A stretch of 64,000 bases of DNA from Marilutibacter chinensis (GTDB taxonomy: Bacteria > Pseudomonadota > Gammaproteobacteria > Xanthomonadales > Xanthomonadaceae), in assembly GCF_021725675.1 (NCBI RefSeq), contig NZ_JAKJPO010000008.1, forward strand, positions 124,001 to 188,000, given 5' to 3'. Position numbers and translations under genes: made by a program. The notes beneath the pieces were generated by a model. That model did no database searches and was not told the origin of the DNA. It saw only the letters and a list, made by a program, of their open reading frames with translations. The number at the start of each line of letters is the position of its first letter. Position 1 is the first letter of the stretch. Shown here piece after piece: positions 18,833 through 26,494 of the stretch.

Positions 18833-19723
18833 ATGACAGCCGAAACCGCTCCGCCCGCCCACGTCTTCGACGTCACCACCGACACCTTCGAGACCGCCGT
18901 CCTGCAACGCTCGACGCAGACGCCGGTGCTGGTGGACTTCTGGGCCGAATGGTGCGGCCCCTGCAAGTCGCTGGGGCCGGTGCTGGAAAAGCTCGCCCGG
19001 GACTACGGCGGCGCTTTCGAGCTGGCGAAGATCGATGTCGACAAGGAGCCGCAGCTGGCCGGCGCGTTCCAGGTCCGCTCGATCCCGACCCTGTTCCTGC
19101 TCAAGGGCGGCCAGGTCGTCGACGCGATCCCCGGCGCATTGACCGAGGGCCAGTTGCGCGAGTTCTTCGCCCACCACGGCATCGAGCCCGCGGTCACGAT
19201 CGCCGGCGCCGACACCGACGCAGCGGATGCGGAGGCCGCGGCGGCTCCGGTCGATCCGCATGCCGAGGTCGTGCGCCTGCGCGGCGAGATCGCCGCAGCC
19301 CCGGACAGGGACGAACTCAAGCTCGACCTGGCGCTGGCCCTGCTCAAGACCGGCGCGGCCGCGGAGGCGCAACAGTTGCTCGACGCCCTGCCGGCCAACC
19401 TGGCCACCGACGACCGCACCGTGAACGCCCGGGCCCGCCTCGGCTTCGCCGCCCTGCTCAAGGACGCGCCGGCGCCGGAGGTGCTGGAGGCGGCGGTCGC
19501 CAGCGATCCGGACGATCTGCGCGCGCGCCATCTGCTCGGCACGCACCGGCTGGTCGGCGGGGAAAGCGAGGCCGCACTGGCACAGTTCCTGGAGATGCTG
19601 CGGCGCGATCGCGATTTCGAGGACGGACTGCCGCGCAAGGCGCTGATCGACGCGTTCCGGGTGATCGAGGACGCCGCCCTTGTCGGCGCATATCGCCGCA
19701 AGATGTCGTCGGTGCTGTTCTGA
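18833..19723 (+). CDS. cnoX: CnoX/YbbN-like thioredoxin-TPR chaperone
   Basis: The protein has 296 residues. An N-terminal thioredoxin domain (residues about 12-115) contains the active site WCGPC at 40-44 and the cis-proline segment 'VRSIPTLFLL'; the C-terminal half (about 140-296) is TPR-like and matches the YbbN tail ('EVVRLRGEIAAAPDRDELKLDLALALLKTGAAAEAQ...'). E. coli CnoX lacks an active CXXC, whereas this protein keeps both cysteines, as in the redox-active alphaproteobacterial CnoX. Expected role: a chlorine-stress-activated holdase that hands clients to GroEL. Upstream in-frame codons (from 18758) are not used because they lack similarity. Confidence 0.9.
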   Translation: MTAETAPPAHVFDVTTDTFETAVLQRSTQTPVLVDFWAEWCGPCKSLGPVLEKLARDYGGAFELAKIDVDKEPQLAGAFQVRSIPTLFLLKGGQVVDAIPGALTEGQLREFFAHHGIEPAVTIAGADTDAADAEAAAAPVDPHAEVVRLRGEIAAAPDRDELKLDLALALLKTGAAAEAQQLLDALPANLATDDRTVNARARLGFAALLKDAPAPEVLEAAVASDPDDLRARHLLGTHRLVGGESEAALAQFLEMLRRDRDFEDGLPRKALIDAFRVIEDAALVGAYRRKMSSVLF

Positions 19724-19747
19724 GGCCCGGACTCGGTACTCGCAGAG

Positions 19748-19825
19748 CGTAGCCGGGTAGGCCCGCAGGGCCCACCCGGGGCATGCAGCGTTCATCCCGG
19801 GTGCGCTGCGCATACCCGGGCTACG
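19748..19825. repeat. Intergenic palindromic repeat, 'GTAGCCCGGGTA' family
   Basis: The element is bounded by CGTAGCCGGGTA at 19748-19759 and TACCCGGGCTACG at 19813-19825, with an internal CCCGGGTGCGCTGCGCATACCCGGG hairpin region. A diverged copy in the other orientation lies at 42282-42316. Such elements are commonly scattered between genes in Xanthomonadales. Confidence 0.75.
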
Positions 19826-19840
19826 AAGCAAAGGCTTCGC

Positions 19841-19900
19841 AGGAGCGGCGTGAGCCGCGATGAAGCTTTCGTGGGCAGGCCCCATCGCGGCGCCGCTCCT
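19841..19900. repeat. REP-like element, 'AGGAGCGGCG' family
   Basis: AGGAGCGGCG (19841-19850) pairs with CGCCGCTCCT (19891-19900), and the inner CCGCGATG pairs with CATCGCGG, forming a long imperfect hairpin. The sequence matches the 'GTAGGAGCGGC...GCCGCGA' type seen widely in Lysobacter-group genomes. It abuts the preceding repeat, so two families occupy one gap. Confidence 0.75.
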
Positions 19901-19945
19901 ACGGTCGTGCCCGGGCAGTGCCACTCGCCCGGGCAAACGCCGTCT

Positions 19946-19974
19946 TTGACAATACGCATGCGTATGGCAATCTG
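19946..19974 (+). promoter_or_regulatory. Putative promoter with palindromic operator before the DUF4442 gene
   Basis: A consensus -35 TTGACA (19946-19951) is directly followed by the perfect 14-bp palindrome ATACGCATGCGTAT (19952-19965), which fills the spacer. A repressor there would block RNA polymerase. The -10 region (about 19969-19974) is a poor match, so the promoter call is tentative. Confidence 0.5.
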
Positions 19975-20001
19975 GCACTCCCCCCGTCACCTCCGCCCCG
20001 C

Positions 20002-20457
20002 ATGAAAGCCAGCACCCTGCGCCGGGTCCTGAACTTCTGGCCGCCATTCCTCTTCAGCGGCGTCCACGTCGTCGCGATCGACGACGACTATCGCCATGCC
20101 GAGGTCGAACTGCGACTGCGCCCGTGGAACCGCAATTACGTCGGCACCCATTTCGGCGGCAGCCTGTTCGCGATGACCGATCCGTTCTGGATGCTGCTGG
20201 TGATGAACGCCCTCGGGCGCGACTACATCGTCTGGGACAAGGCCGGCACAATCGAGTTCGTGAAACCGGGACGCAGCCACGTGCGGGCGCGCTTCGAGCT
20301 GAACGATGCCGTACTCGACGAACTGCGCGCCGCCACCGCCGAGGGCGACAAGACGCTGCGCTGGTTCGATACCGACGTGATCGACGACGACGGCGAAGTG
20401 GTTGCCCGCGTCCGCAAGCAGCTGTACGTGCGTCGCAAGCGCGAACGGACAGGCTGA
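20002..20457 (+). CDS. DUF4442 hotdog-fold protein (thioesterase-like)
   Basis: The 151-residue protein starts MKASTLRRVLNFWPPFLFSG, typical of DUF4442 (YiiD C-terminal-like) hotdog proteins; 'WNRNYVGTHFGGSLFAMTDPFW' is the characteristic block containing the hotdog helix. Relatives are acyl-CoA/ACP thioesterase-like, but most are unassayed. Longer in-frame starts (19918) would overlap the promoter at 19946-19974, so the later ATG is chosen. Probably monocistronic. Confidence 0.85.
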   Translation: MKASTLRRVLNFWPPFLFSGVHVVAIDDDYRHAEVELRLRPWNRNYVGTHFGGSLFAMTDPFWMLLVMNALGRDYIVWDKAGTIEFVKPGRSHVRARFELNDAVLDELRAATAEGDKTLRWFDTDVIDDDGEVVARVRKQLYVRRKRERTG

Positions 20458-20672
20458 ACGCGCCGCTCTCTTTCCATTCCGCTGCCTGCGCCGGTTCCGC
20501 CGGGCAGTCCGTCATCCGTCATCAACCCGGATGCCCGCTCCCTGCCGGCCAGCTTGACCGGCATCGCAGTTTGGCCGTTCGCACCCGTCGGGAACGGCTC
20601 TCCGGCGGTCGCTGCGCCTTCCCCTGCCATCCGATGACGGTATTCTCTGGGGTCCGCAACAGGGGGCGGGCA

Positions 20673-22673
20673 ATGGCTTCATACGCGTCCAGCAACGACA
20701 TCGGTTCTGTACCGTTTCCGGAGATCGACGGGTACCGGCTGATCCGCGTGCTCAATCATGGCTCGGCGTCGACCGTGTATCTGGGCGAGCAGACCTCGCT
20801 GTCCCGCCAGGTCGCGATCAAGGTGATGATGCCGCACGCGCTCGGCGACGAGGTCAGCCGGCGCCGCTTCGAGAACGAAGTCCGCACCATCGCCCGGCTC
20901 GAGCATCCTCACGTGGTCGGCATCCACGAGGTCGGCCGCACCCACAGCGGCCTGCCCTACTACGCTATGCCGTACATGCCGCGCGGCCATCTCGGCCAGC
21001 GCAGCTTCCGCAAGCAGGTGGCCGTCGGCGACGAGAGCCGGGTGATCGCGATCGTGCGGGCGCTGCTGTCGGCGCTCGAATACGCGCACGGCAACGGCGT
21101 GGTGCATCGCGACGTCAAGGCCGAGAACGTGCTGTTCGACGATGTCGACCGGCCGCTGCTGGCGGACTTCGGCATCGCCCTGCGCCGCGGCTACGGCCCG
21201 CGCGTCACCGCGACCGGGCTGGCGGTCGGCAGCACCGCCTACATGGCGCCGGAACAGGCGCGTGGCGAGGAGGTCGACGGCCGCGCCGATCTCTACAGCC
21301 TCGCGGTGCTGATCTGGGAAATGCTGACCGGCGAGCTCCCGTATCGTGCCGCCGACGCGCTGTCGATGGCGGTGATGCACGCGCAGGACCCGGTGCCGAA
21401 ACTGCCGCTGGGTCTCCGCCACTGGCAGCGGTTCATGCAGCGCGCGCTCGCCAAGGCGCCGTCGGCGCGCTTCCAGGATGTCGCGCAGATGCGGGCGGCG
21501 ATCGACCGGATCGAGACCCGGCGCAGTTGGCCGGGGCAGTCACTGCTGCGCCAGATCGGCGCGCCGCTGGCGCGCCACGCGGCGTTGATCGCGGGCCTGG
21601 CGCTCGCCCTGCCCGCGCTCGGCCTGCTGGCCTGGTGGCTGGGCAGCCGCGACAACGAAGGATTCTTCACGGCCTCGCCGGAGGCCACCGCACCGGTCGA
21701 GGTGGTCGACCCGACCGCGTCGATGCTGCGCCCGTTGCCCGAGGCGCCGCTGCAGGCCACGCTGGAAAACGCGCGGCGGCAGCTGGACCAGCGCAACCTG
21801 ACCGCGCCGGACGGCGACAACGCGCTGGCCAGCGTGATCGAGGCCTCGCGGCTGGAGCCGGCGAATGCCAACGTCCAGGCGCTGGCCGGCGAGCTGTCGC
21901 AGGCGCTGACCGCCGAGTTGATCGCCAACCTGCGCGACGGTCGCTTCGGCCGCGCGGGCGATTACCAGCGGCACCTCGATGCCCTGACCGGCCAGACCGG
22001 AGCGCTCGCTCCGGAGCTGCGGAAGGAGAAGCAGCGCCAGGTGCTCGCCGCGCTGACCGCGCGCGTCGACGCATCGGTCGCCGGCAACGATCGCGCGTCG
22101 GCGGTCAGGATCGCCGCGCTCGCTCCCGACTTCGGCGTGCCGGCCGCCGAGTCGGCACGGCTGGCCGCGCATGCGAAGTCGGCGCAGCCGGCAGCGGCCG
22201 CGGAGCCGGAGGGCGGGGCCACCGGTATCGCCGAACCGCATCTGCAGCGCAGACCGGTCACGGTCGCCGACTACACCCGCTTCGCCGAGGCCACCGGCCG
22301 CAAGCCGAGCCTGTGCCGCGAACGCGGCTCCCTGCTGCGCGTGCTGGCTCCCCGCGACTACCGTTCGCCGGGGTTCGACCAGAACGGCAATTCGCCGGTG
22401 GTCTGCGTCTCGATGATCGACGCCGAGGCCTATGCGCTGTGGTTGAGCCAGCAGACGGGGCACCGGTACCGGGTGCCGACGCTGGCGGAATCGCGCGAGA
22501 CCGCGGCCGTCGTCAGCGGCCGCGAGCTGTCGCTGTGGCAGCGCGACTGCGCCCAGGACTGCAACAGGCGCCGGGTCAGCGGCCGCTCATGGCGCAGCAA
22601 CGACGACGATCGCCTGCTGCAGTCGTCGCGCGGCTTCGACGACGTTGGCTTCCGCCTGATCCGCGAGGACTAG
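20673..22673 (+). CDS. Transmembrane Ser/Thr protein kinase with C-terminal SUMF1-like domain
   Basis: The protein has 666 residues. The Hanks-type kinase domain spans about 20-280: glycine loop 'NHGSASTVYLG', VAIK lysine K50, catalytic loop HRDVKAEN with D147, DFG D165, and 'STAYMAPEQARG'. One membrane helix follows (about 303-323), then a periplasmic helical region and a C-terminal formylglycine-generating-enzyme-like (SUMF1) domain from about 555 ('RPVTVADYTRFAEATGR', 'VSMIDAEAYALWLS', ending 'RGFDDVGFRLIRED'). The SUMF1 part is shortened and lacks the usual 'GNVWEW' core, so it is probably a ligand-binding rather than catalytic module. The start has a G-rich ribosome site (AGGGGGCGGG). 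Confidence 0.92.
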   Translation: MASYASSNDIGSVPFPEIDGYRLIRVLNHGSASTVYLGEQTSLSRQVAIKVMMPHALGDEVSRRRFENEVRTIARLEHPHVVGIHEVGRTHSGLPYYAMPYMPRGHLGQRSFRKQVAVGDESRVIAIVRALLSALEYAHGNGVVHRDVKAENVLFDDVDRPLLADFGIALRRGYGPRVTATGLAVGSTAYMAPEQARGEEVDGRADLYSLAVLIWEMLTGELPYRAADALSMAVMHAQDPVPKLPLGLRHWQRFMQRALAKAPSARFQDVAQMRAAIDRIETRRSWPGQSLLRQIGAPLARHAALIAGLALALPALGLLAWWLGSRDNEGFFTASPEATAPVEVVDPTASMLRPLPEAPLQATLENARRQLDQRNLTAPDGDNALASVIEASRLEPANANVQALAGELSQALTAELIANLRDGRFGRAGDYQRHLDALTGQTGALAPELRKEKQRQVLAALTARVDASVAGNDRASAVRIAALAPDFGVPAAESARLAAHAKSAQPAAAAEPEGGATGIAEPHLQRRPVTVADYTRFAEATGRKPSLCRERGSLLRVLAPRDYRSPGFDQNGNSPVVCVSMIDAEAYALWLSQQTGHRYRVPTLAESRETAAVVSGRELSLWQRDCAQDCNRRRVSGRSWRSNDDDRLLQSSRGFDDVGFRLIRED

Positions 22674-22959
22674 GAACCCCTCGATCCGTTCCCTCTCTCC
22701 AACGGCTTCATCGCGGGGTGAGGACCGGGGCGTGGGAACGTTGTTGCCGTTGCCCTTCAGGTCCTCGACAAAAAACAGAAGACGCAACAGCCACCGCACC
22801 CTCGTCGCCCGGCGGCGGCCCGGAGAGAAGGCGCCATCCGGAGCACGCCCGGCGCCTGCGCGGTCGCACTCTCCGTCTCCGGCTGCGCGGGCCGATCGGC
22901 ACGGCCGTCGCCGTTGTCGCCGCACCACACTGCCCCTCGTTCCGCTGCGGGCCGCCCCG

Positions 22960-22965
22960 TACAAT
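22960..22965 (+). promoter_or_regulatory. -10 hexamer just upstream of the DUF502 gene
   Basis: TACAAT stands 6 nt before the ATG at 22972, so the transcript would start at or next to the ATG (leaderless or very short leader). No good -35 is visible. Confidence 0.45.
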
Positions 22966-22971
22966 CCGCGG

Positions 22972-23649
22972 ATGCGCGTCCATTCCCTGCAACGGCTGTT
23001 CCTTACCGGCCTGCTGACCCTGTTCCCGCTGTGGCTGACATGGGTGGTGGTCAAGTTCGTGTTCGTGCTGCTGACCGACATCAGCAAACCCTTCGTCGCG
23101 CCGCTGCTCGGACAGCTCGCCGCCAGCGCGCCACGGACGCTGGGCTGGGTCGACGATCCCTGGCTGCAGACCGCCCTCGCGTTGCTGGCGACGCTCGGGG
23201 TGATCCTGTTGTCGGGAGTGATGGCGCGCCGCGTGTTCGGCCAGCGGATGCTGCGCTGGCTGGAATCGCTGATCGAGCGCATCCCGTTCGCGAGCACGAT
23301 CTACGGCAGCGCGCGCAAGCTCCTCGACATCCTGCAGACCAAGCCCGACGGCACCCAGCGGGTGGTGCTGGTCGACTTCCCGCATACGGAGATGAAGTCG
23401 ATCGGTTTCGTGACCCGGGTGCTGAAGGAACAGGGCAGCGGGCGCGAACTGGCGGCGGTCTACGTGCCGACGACGCCCAATCCGACTTCCGGCTATCTGG
23501 AAATCGTCCCGGTCGAGAAGATCACCCCGACCGACTGGAGCGTCGACCAGGCGATGAGCTTCATCATCTCAGGCGGCGCGGTGTCGCCGGAAAGCATCCC
23601 GTTCAGCCCCCCCGCCGAAGCGGTCCCGGAGGACGGCGCATCGCGCTGA
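22972..23649 (+). CDS. DUF502 family membrane protein
   Basis: The 225-residue protein has two membrane helices (about residues 8-33 and 66-86) and the DUF502 core 'IPFASTIYGSARKLLDILQ', 'VVLVDFPHTEMKSIGFVT', 'VYVPTTPNPTSGYLEIVP'. The family is widespread in bacteria and plants (LIKE COV); its function is unknown, with suggested roles in membrane trafficking or envelope. It overlaps the next gene by 10 nt, indicating coupling. Confidence 0.9.
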   Translation: MRVHSLQRLFLTGLLTLFPLWLTWVVVKFVFVLLTDISKPFVAPLLGQLAASAPRTLGWVDDPWLQTALALLATLGVILLSGVMARRVFGQRMLRWLESLIERIPFASTIYGSARKLLDILQTKPDGTQRVVLVDFPHTEMKSIGFVTRVLKEQGSGRELAAVYVPTTPNPTSGYLEIVPVEKITPTDWSVDQAMSFIISGGAVSPESIPFSPPAEAVPEDGASR

Positions 23650-24416
23650 GCCGGCCGCTGCTGGAGGACCGCGCCACCCGGCTGTTCATCGCCCTGGCGG
23701 TGTTCTTCTGCGTCAACGCGGTGCTGGCCGAGTTCATCGGGGTCAAGATCTTCGCGCTCGAGGACACCCTCGGGATCGCCCCGCTGCAGTGGAACCTGTT
23801 CGGCCAGAGCGGCTCGCTGAGTTTCACCGCAGGCACGCTGCTGTGGCCCATCGTGTTCCTGATGACCGACGTCATCAACGAATTCTTCGGCCAGCGTGGC
23901 GTGCGCTACATCTCCTGGCTCGCGGCGGGACTGATCTGCTACGGCTTCATGTTCGCGTTCGCGGCGATTTCGCTGGCCCCGGCCGGCTGGTGGGTCGGCG
24001 CCGCCGCCGATCAGGGCGTACCCGATTACCAGGCCGCGTTCGCGGCGGTGTTCGGCCAGGGCCTGTGGACGATCGCAGGTTCGCTGGTCGCGTTCCTGCT
24101 CGGCCAGCTGATCGACGTGGCGGTGTTCCACCGCATCCGCCGCGCGACCGGCGAACGCTGGGTGTGGCTGCGTGCGACCGGATCGACCGCGGTGTCGCAA
24201 CTGGTCGACAGTTTCGTTGTGCTCTACATCGCCTTCGTGCTCGGGCCGCAGAAGTGGCCGGCCTCGCTGTTTCTGGCGGTCAGCACGGTCAACTACGGCT
24301 ACAAGATGCTCGCCGCCTTCGCGATGATTCCGCTGATCTACCTGCTGAGGGCGGGTATAACCCGCTATCTCGGGCCCGAACGGGCCGCACTGCTGCGTGC
24401 CGAGGCCGGTGCCTGA
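23640..24416 (+). CDS. yhhQ: Queuosine precursor transporter (YhhQ/VUT family) with non-canonical start
   Basis: The coding frame gives about 258 residues with six or so helices and the VUT-1/YhhQ texture: 'FFCVNAVLAEFIGVKIFAL', 'LLWPIVFLMTDVINEFFGQRG', 'FLLGQLIDVAVFHRIRRATG', 'GSTAVSQLVDSFVVLYIAF'. YhhQ imports preQ0/preQ1, the precursors used by Tgt, and tgt and queA lie at 55.5-57.8 kb. There is no ATG, GTG or TTG at the expected N-terminus. An ATC at 23640 sits 6 nt after a perfect GGAGGA (23628-23633) and would yield (M)ALSRPLLEDRATRL; a CTG at 23646 is the alternative. Translation may depend on coupling with the overlapping DUF502 stop. Confidence 0.88.
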   Translation: MALSRPLLEDRATRLFIALAVFFCVNAVLAEFIGVKIFALEDTLGIAPLQWNLFGQSGSLSFTAGTLLWPIVFLMTDVINEFFGQRGVRYISWLAAGLICYGFMFAFAAISLAPAGWWVGAAADQGVPDYQAAFAAVFGQGLWTIAGSLVAFLLGQLIDVAVFHRIRRATGERWVWLRATGSTAVSQLVDSFVVLYIAFVLGPQKWPASLFLAVSTVNYGYKMLAAFAMIPLIYLLRAGITRYLGPERAALLRAEAGA

Positions 24417-24591
24417 GAGGCTGTCCGAGGTCTCCAACTGCCTGCGCCGGGGCCTTCGGCATGACCAAAGGCCCATGCCCGCCCCGATGGCAGCGATGAT
24501 GCTGGGTCATTGCCCCGGTCGCACGCCCCGATCCGGCGCCGCACGAGCGACCGCCGCCGACCCGCCTGTCGCGCCATCACAGGAGCCCATG

Positions 24592-26436
24592 ATGATCCGT
24601 TCCAGCCTCGCCCGGACCCCGCTGGCCGCCGCAATGGCGCTGACCGTCGCCTTCGCCGGCCTCGCCACCTCGCCCGGCGCATCCGCGCAGCCGCCGGAGG
24701 TCTTGCCGTCAGCCGCCGCGACGGCATCCGACAACGCCAAGGCCGCGAAACTCGACGCGTTGTACGAGCAGTACTGGGAAGAGATGCTGGAGATGAACCC
24801 GCTGGCCGCCACCTTCCAGGGCGATCCGCGCTACAACGATCGCCTGCCGAACTTCCTGTCCGAAGCGTTCCGCCAGAAGTCCCACGACTTCACGCTGCGC
24901 TGGCTGAAGACGATCGAGGACGTCGGCTCCGACGGGCTGCGCGGCCAGGACCTGCTCAGCTACCAGATCTTCGTGCGCGACGCGCGGATGGAGCTGGAGG
25001 GCGAGCGGTTCCCCGGCTGGCAGCAGCCGATCAACCAGTTCTACAACCTGGCTTCGATGGCCGTGCAGCTGGGATCGGGCACCGGTGCGCAGCCGTTCAG
25101 GACGGTCGAGGACTACGACGACTGGGTCGAGCGTGCCTCGCAACTGCCGGAACTGTTCGACCAGGCGATCGCGAACATGAAGACCGGCGTCGAGAACGGC
25201 GTCGTGCAGCCGCGTGCGTTGATGGAGAAGGTCGTCCCGCAGCTGGACGCGCTGATCAAGGACAAGCCCGAGGACACGCTGTTCTGGGGACCGGTCAGGA
25301 ACTTCCCGGAGGACTTCTCCGACACCGACAGGCAGCGGCTGACCGAGGCCTATCGCAGCCTGATCGCCAACCAGTTGATGCCGGCCTACCGCAAGCTGCG
25401 CGCATACATCGTCGACGAATACATGCCGCATACCCGCGCCAGTGCCGGCATGGACGCGCTGCCCGGCGGCGATGCGTGGTACGCGTATCGGGTGCGTGCG
25501 TCCACCACCACCGATCTGAGTCCGGCGCGGATCCACCAGATCGGCCTGGACGAGGTCGCGCGCATCCACGGCGAGATCCGCAAGGTGATGGCCGAGGTCG
25601 GCTTCGAGGGTTCGCTGCAGGATTTCTTCAGGTTCATGCAGACCGATCCGCGCTTCAGCTTCGAGAGCGAGGACGCCCTGCTCGCCTACTACCGCGGGCT
25701 CGAGGACAAGATCAATCACAAGGTGCCCGAGCTGTTCTCGCTGACGCCGAAGGCGCCGTTCGAGATCCGTCCGGTCGAGCCGTTCCGCGCCCAGTCCGCC
25801 GCCGGCGGCTCGTACATGCGTCCGAGCGAGGACGGCAGTCGCCCCGGCATCTTCTACGTCAACACCTACGACCTGCCGACCCGCAAGACCTGGGATGCCG
25901 AGGACCTGTTCCTGCACGAGGCGATTCCCGGCCATCACTTCCAGCTCGCGCTGCAGCAGGAGCTGACCGGGCTGCCGAAGTTCCGCCGTTTCGGCGGCGA
26001 GACCGCGTTCTCCGAGGGCTGGGGCCTGTACGCCGAATCGCTTGGAAAGGATCTGGGTGTCTACACCGATCCGTACAACCATTTCGGCTACCTGCAGAAC
26101 GAGCTGTGGCGCGCGATCCGCCTGGTGGTCGACACCGGCCTGCACAGCAAGGGCTGGACCCGCGAACAGGTCATCGACTACATGCTGGAGAACTCGGCCG
26201 AGAGCGAGACCCAGGCCACCGCCGAGGCCGAACGCTACATGGCGATCCCGGGCCAGGCGCTGGCCTACAAGATCGGCGAACTGAAGATCAAGGAACTGCG
26301 CGCGCGGGCCGAGAAGGCCCTGGGCGACGGCTTCGACGTCCGCGCGTTCCACGCCGAGGTGCTGAAGGACGGCTCGGTGCCGCTGGACGTGCTGGAAGCC
26401 AAGATCGACCGCTGGATCGCCGCTCAAGGCGACTGA
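24592..26436 (+). CDS. DUF885 family exported metallopeptidase (paralogue 1)
   Basis: The protein has 614 residues; two adjacent ATGs (24589, 24592) exist, and the second has the better spacing to AGGAG. A signal peptide (SSLARTPLAAAMALTVAFAGLATSPGASA) is cleaved near ASA-Q. The DUF885 domain carries the zinc-type motif HEAIPGHHFQ (H442-E443, H448-H449) and the downstream glutamate segment 'SEGWGLYAESLG'. Members act as exported metallopeptidases or carboxypeptidases in xanthomonads, though few are characterised. The C-terminal half is almost identical to the next gene, while the N-terminus and part of the middle differ. The signal differs too: this copy is a soluble periplasmic form. Confidence 0.92.
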   Translation: MIRSSLARTPLAAAMALTVAFAGLATSPGASAQPPEVLPSAAATASDNAKAAKLDALYEQYWEEMLEMNPLAATFQGDPRYNDRLPNFLSEAFRQKSHDFTLRWLKTIEDVGSDGLRGQDLLSYQIFVRDARMELEGERFPGWQQPINQFYNLASMAVQLGSGTGAQPFRTVEDYDDWVERASQLPELFDQAIANMKTGVENGVVQPRALMEKVVPQLDALIKDKPEDTLFWGPVRNFPEDFSDTDRQRLTEAYRSLIANQLMPAYRKLRAYIVDEYMPHTRASAGMDALPGGDAWYAYRVRASTTTDLSPARIHQIGLDEVARIHGEIRKVMAEVGFEGSLQDFFRFMQTDPRFSFESEDALLAYYRGLEDKINHKVPELFSLTPKAPFEIRPVEPFRAQSAAGGSYMRPSEDGSRPGIFYVNTYDLPTRKTWDAEDLFLHEAIPGHHFQLALQQELTGLPKFRRFGGETAFSEGWGLYAESLGKDLGVYTDPYNHFGYLQNELWRAIRLVVDTGLHSKGWTREQVIDYMLENSAESETQATAEAERYMAIPGQALAYKIGELKIKELRARAEKALGDGFDVRAFHAEVLKDGSVPLDVLEAKIDRWIAAQGD

Positions 26437-26494
26437 TCCGCGACTGTTCCACGCGGCCGCTGTCCATCGGCCGCCCCACCCCCTGGAGGTCCAC

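Noticed and set aside
22674..22971. Gap of 298 nt between kinase and DUF502 genes, checked for a small gene or RNA
   Set aside because: No start with ribosome site, no stable hairpin series and no family-like peptide seen; only a -10 near the end.
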